Below, piece by piece: positions 61,588 to 64,000 of a DNA stretch of 64,000 nucleotides. The translations under genes were made by a program, and so were the position numbers. How positions within the stretch are numbered: the first letter of the stretch is position 1; each line of letters begins with the position of its first letter. The notes below the pieces were generated by a model. The model made no database searches, was not told where the DNA came from, and was given only the letters and a program-made list of their open reading frames with translations. This stretch comes from Lacinutrix sp. C3R15 (GTDB lineage Bacteria; Bacteroidota; Bacteroidia; Flavobacteriales; Flavobacteriaceae), in contig NZ_JAHKPZ010000004.1 of NCBI RefSeq assembly GCF_018860825.1, positions 310,001 to 374,000 on the forward strand, written 5' to 3'.

Positions 61588-62115
61588 CTAACTAATTAAG
61601 CGATGTAAAGATTTTTTAAAGCTCAAAATTACTTCTTCTTTAAGTTCTTTTCTAGTTTTTAGATTACAAATTTCAATATAATCTATAGGTAATTGATTAT
61701 TAAAGTAAGTAGAGGAGTTGTCTTTTTTGTTAGTAGAAATGATGATAGCAGCATCTACACTACCATCATTAATATTTTTCAAGCAAAGTTCTTCTTCTAA
61801 TTTTGAAGAAAAGCTTTGAAATACAAGAAGTCTATAACCGTTTTTGAAAGAAAATTTTTGAATTTCTGAAACGATACACCCATAATAAGCATCTGCTATT
61901 TCTGGTACAATTATAGCTAGTGTTTTTGTTCTTTGTTTTCTTAAAGATAAAGCGGTATAATTAGGAACATAGTTGTGTTTTTGAGCAATAGTTTTAATTA
62001 TTTCTCTTGTTTTAGAACTAATGTCACTTTTATTATTTAATGCTTTTGAAACTGTAGAAACAGAAAAACCAGAAATATCAGAGATACATTTAAGTGTTAT
62101 CGTAGGTTGAAACAT
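61588..62115 (-). CDS. Shortened LacI-family transcriptional regulator
   Basis: The 175-residue protein has the N-terminal LacI helix-turn-helix (ITLKCISDISGFSVSTVSKALN) and hinge (YVPNYTALSLRKQRT), and the start of the periplasmic-binding-like effector domain (LAIIVPEIADAYYGCIVSEIQ). It stops after about 150 residues of a usual 330-345. The effector-binding C-terminal half is missing, so it cannot bind sugar in the usual way. It is either a stable shortened regulator or a pseudogene remnant. It shares its first base with the aldolase stop region (62115). It is probably the local regulator of the kdgK operon. Confidence 0.75.
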   Translation of the reverse strand: MFQPTITLKCISDISGFSVSTVSKALNNKSDISSKTREIIKTIAQKHNYVPNYTALSLRKQRTKTLAIIVPEIADAYYGCIVSEIQKFSFKNGYRLLVFQSFSSKLEEELCLKNINDGSVDAAIIISTNKKDNSSTYFNNQLPIDYIEICNLKTRKELKEEVILSFKKSLHRLIS

Positions 62116-62789
62116 TAGCTGTTATTTTTTAGCTTTTGTATAATTTCAATAGATGTTTTTGTAAGTGTTTTTATTTTATCAAGGTCATAATTACCAGCAG
62201 CGTCTTTAGCAATAAGTTTAGAACCTATACCAACACAAGTAACGCCAGCGTTAAACCAAGAAGCTAAGCTTTCTTGTGTAGGAGCTACACCACCAGTTGG
62301 CATAATGCTTGTCCATTGACAAGGACCCTTAATAGCTTTAACATAGCTTGGGTTGTAAGCGTTACCAGGAAATAATTTTACTATTTCACAGCCTAATTCT
62401 TCTGCTTTTGCTATTTCTGTAAGTGTTGCACAACCAGGAGACCATAAAACTTTTCTTCTGTTGCAAACTATTGCAATATCTTCTCTTAAAACAGGAGTTA
62501 CAATAAAGTTTGCACCTAATTGCATATACAATGAAGCAGCAGCTGCATCTGTAATAGAGCCAACTCCCATTATCATTCCAGGTAATTCTGCTAACACATA
62601 TTTATTTAATGCTGCAAATACTTCAAATGCAAAATCGCCTCTACTGGTAAACTCTAATAGTCTTGCACCACCATCATAACAAGCTTTAATTACTTTTTTA
62701 CTTACTTCTATATCATCGTTGTAAAACAAAGGCACTAAGCCTGTTTCTTTCATTACTGTTGCAACTTCTATTCTTGAATATTTAGCCAT
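62115..62789 (-). CDS. eda: 2-dehydro-3-deoxy-phosphogluconate (KDPG) / 4-hydroxy-2-oxoglutarate aldolase
   Basis: I chose the ATG at 62789 (224 residues), 10 bp after the kdgK stop; one at 62828 would overlap it. The TIM-barrel has the family features: the lysine of EIVKLFPGNAY (Schiff base Lys), GVGSITDAAAASLYMQLGANFIVTP and MPTGGVAPTQESL. It cleaves KDPG to pyruvate and glyceraldehyde-3-phosphate, the last step of the uronate pathway. It is the middle gene between kdgK and the LacI-like gene. Confidence 0.9.
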   Translation of the reverse strand: MAKYSRIEVATVMKETGLVPLFYNDDIEVSKKVIKACYDGGARLLEFTSRGDFAFEVFAALNKYVLAELPGMIMGVGSITDAAAASLYMQLGANFIVTPVLREDIAIVCNRRKVLWSPGCATLTEIAKAEELGCEIVKLFPGNAYNPSYVKAIKGPCQWTSIMPTGGVAPTQESLASWFNAGVTCVGIGSKLIAKDAAGNYDLDKIKTLTKTSIEIIQKLKNNS

Positions 62790-62799
62790 TTTATTTTTT

Positions 62800-63822
62800 T
62801 TATCTTGAAACTTTTCCTGAATTATCACCGCTTAATAATTTTTCAATTTCAGCAAGCGAAATTAAATTATAATCACCAGAAATGGTGTGTTTTAAGCAGC
62901 AAGCAGCCACTGCAATATTTAAAGCTCTTTGTTTGTTGTTAGCATCATTTACTAAACCGTAAATTAAACCACCCATAAAAGCATCACCACTACCAACTCT
63001 ATCAACAACAGGAGTTACTTCTTTAACATCTGCGTTGTAAATGGTTTTACCATCATATAAAATACCACCAATACGTTGGTGCGATGCACTAACCGAATAC
63101 CTAAGTGTAGTAGCAGCAGTTTGTAAATTAGGACAAGATTTAAAAATCTGGTCGTATAATACAGGTAATGTTGTTTCGTTTTGATAATTAGGATTTACTT
63201 TATCTTTACCTAACATAAATAAAGCGGTATCGATATCTCCTAAAATAATATTACTATATTTTAAAAGTTCTGGCATAATTTCTTGTGGTTCTTTACCATA
63301 TTGCCATAGTTTAGATCTGTAATTTAAATCTGAAGAAATAGTAACACCTAATTTATGTGCTACTTTTATTGCTTCTAAGCATTCATCTGCAGCAGATTGC
63401 GAAATTGCAGGAGTAATACCACTCCAATGAAACCAAGTGGCATCTTTTAATATTGTTTCCCAGTCAATACTTCCCTTAGTAATAGTTGCCATAGAACTGT
63501 TGGCTCTATCATATACTACATTACTACCACGAGTACCTGCTCCAGTTTCTAAGTAATAAATACCAAGTCTATCACCTCCATAAATTATGTTTTTATTCTC
63601 TACGTTAAATTTGCGCATCTCTTTAAGTGCACAAGCACCTATTTCATTTTCTGGTAATCTGGTAATAAATTCTACAGGAAGACCATAATTTGCTAGGGAT
63701 ACTGCTACGTTAAATTCTCCACCACCATAAGAGGCAGCAAATTTTTTAGCTTGTGAAAACCTTAAATGACGCTCTGTAGAGAGTCTTAACATAATTTCAC
63801 CAAATGTGACAATTTTACTCAT
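62800..63822 (-). CDS. kdgK: 2-dehydro-3-deoxygluconokinase (PfkB family)
   Basis: The 340-residue protein is a ribokinase/PfkB-type kinase: MSKIVTFGEIMLRLS opens the fold, GGGEFNVAVSLANYG is the sugar-binding signature, and VDRVGSGDAFMGGLIYGL is the catalytic GAGD-type motif with the catalytic Asp. The genomic neighbourhood with KDPG aldolase supports KDG (or 2-keto-3-deoxygluconate) as substrate. The next upstream gene seems to be an SDR oxidoreductase, so the set would degrade unsaturated uronates such as alginate monomers. A perfect -7 element (TAAATTTG, 63964-63957) and an inverted repeat lie upstream. Confidence 0.9.
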   Translation of the reverse strand: MSKIVTFGEIMLRLSTERHLRFSQAKKFAASYGGGEFNVAVSLANYGLPVEFITRLPENEIGACALKEMRKFNVENKNIIYGGDRLGIYYLETGAGTRGSNVVYDRANSSMATITKGSIDWETILKDATWFHWSGITPAISQSAADECLEAIKVAHKLGVTISSDLNYRSKLWQYGKEPQEIMPELLKYSNIILGDIDTALFMLGKDKVNPNYQNETTLPVLYDQIFKSCPNLQTAATTLRYSVSASHQRIGGILYDGKTIYNADVKEVTPVVDRVGSGDAFMGGLIYGLVNDANNKQRALNIAVAACCLKHTISGDYNLISLAEIEKLLSGDNSGKVSR

Positions 63823-63858
63823 TTCTTGATTTTAATTACTATTGTTTGTTTTTATTAA

Positions 63859-63940
63859 AAGCCAAATAGTTTTATTTTTAAGGAACTCTTTTTTCTATAT
63901 AAATTATAGATAGTGTGTTTAAAATAAAACCACTTGGCTT
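63859..63940. promoter_or_regulatory. Long imperfect inverted repeat in the kdgK leader
   Basis: The 20-base arm at 63859-63878 (AAGCCAAATAGTTTTATTTT) pairs with the arm at 63921-63940 (18 of 20 positions) across a 42-base spacer. It lies between the putative -7 element (63964-63957, minus strand) and the start codon. It could be an operator or a structured leader. Confidence 0.5.
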
Positions 63941-63956
63941 ATTAAATTTAATAATG

Positions 63957-63964
63957 CAAATTTA
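63957..63964 (-). promoter_or_regulatory. -7 promoter element for kdgK
   Basis: The minus strand reads TAAATTTG, a perfect TAnnTTTG match that overlaps the stop codon of the upstream gene. The leader to the kdgK start codon would be about 130 nt. Confidence 0.45.
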
Positions 63965-64000
63965 GCTAAACGCTAAACCTCCATTAATATCATAGTTTAC
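63962..64000 (-). CDS. C-terminal end of a gene, probably SDR-family oxidoreductase
   Basis: The minus strand at the window edge encodes VNYDINGGLAFS followed by a stop codon at 63962. The NGG pattern just before a short hydrophobic end is the usual C-terminus of classical SDR enzymes (compare VNINGGIYS of the FabG in this window). With kdgK and KDPG aldolase it fits a DEH reductase or gluconate dehydrogenase, but only 12 residues are visible, so the call is weak. Confidence 0.45.
   Translation of the reverse strand, partial: VNYDINGGLAFS

Overview
The window is AT-rich (about one third G+C by eye) bacterial chromosome from the Bacteroidota, most likely a marine member of the Flavobacteriaceae. 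The evidence is the set of TAnnTTTG-type -7 promoter elements, the many short-spaced same-strand operons, the flexirubin (dialkylresorcinol pigment) cluster with a tyrosine ammonia-lyase closely matching the Flavobacterium johnsoniae enzyme, the short-chain-type threonine dehydrogenase, and the many SPII lipoproteins. I found no rRNA, tRNA, CRISPR array or insertion sequence.

Region 1 (1-783) is the 3' part of a thioredoxin-like lipoprotein gene. Region 2 (864-15567) looks like an exopolysaccharide production and export locus. It encodes a TPR plus outer-membrane-barrel protein, a STAS protein, a Wzx/PelG-like flippase, a GT4 glycosyltransferase, a membrane-anchored GH5-like hydrolase, a secreted beta-sandwich protein, a giant multispanning membrane protein, a response regulator fused to a GT2 glycosyltransferase, a shortened GT2-like protein without its DxD motif, and mannose-6-phosphate isomerase. 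Its three plus-strand transcription units share one promoter design: a CATTCGTCTACAG-like element lies exactly 61 bp upstream of the -7 element in all three, usually with a second copy 21-22 bp further on. A 148-149 bp tandem repeat array (about 4709-5400) lies inside this locus. Regulated exopolysaccharide synthesis by a receiver-GT2 fusion is my main candidate for a little-described system.

Region 3 (15575-49600) is a flexirubin/aryl-polyene gene cluster, almost entirely on the minus strand. Transcription appears to run from the tyrosine ammonia-lyase (48232) to a phenylacetate-CoA-ligase-like gene (15575). The aryl starter comes from tyrosine (TAL) and would be activated by the ligase and loaded on one of two ACPs. 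The polyene would be built by ketosynthases, FabG and three hotdog dehydratases. DarB and DarA form the dialkylresorcinol. An O/C-methyltransferase and a divergently encoded halogenase-like flavoprotein may decorate the rings. An ABC exporter, an MMPL-acyltransferase fusion, LolA, lipoproteins and outer-membrane barrels would move the pigment to the outer membrane.

Region 4 (49637-60721) is a mixed housekeeping region: a secreted beta-propeller-like protein, threonine dehydrogenase, two lipoproteins, an M13 peptidase, an M28 peptidase, a CBS-domain protein, a zinc-ribbon protein, a GNAT acetyltransferase, a small secreted protein and an accessory SSB. Region 5 (60721-64000) holds a DMT permease, a shortened LacI-type regulator, KDPG aldolase, KDG kinase and the C-terminal end of what looks like an SDR oxidoreductase. 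This set fits the end of a uronate (for example alginate) catabolic operon.
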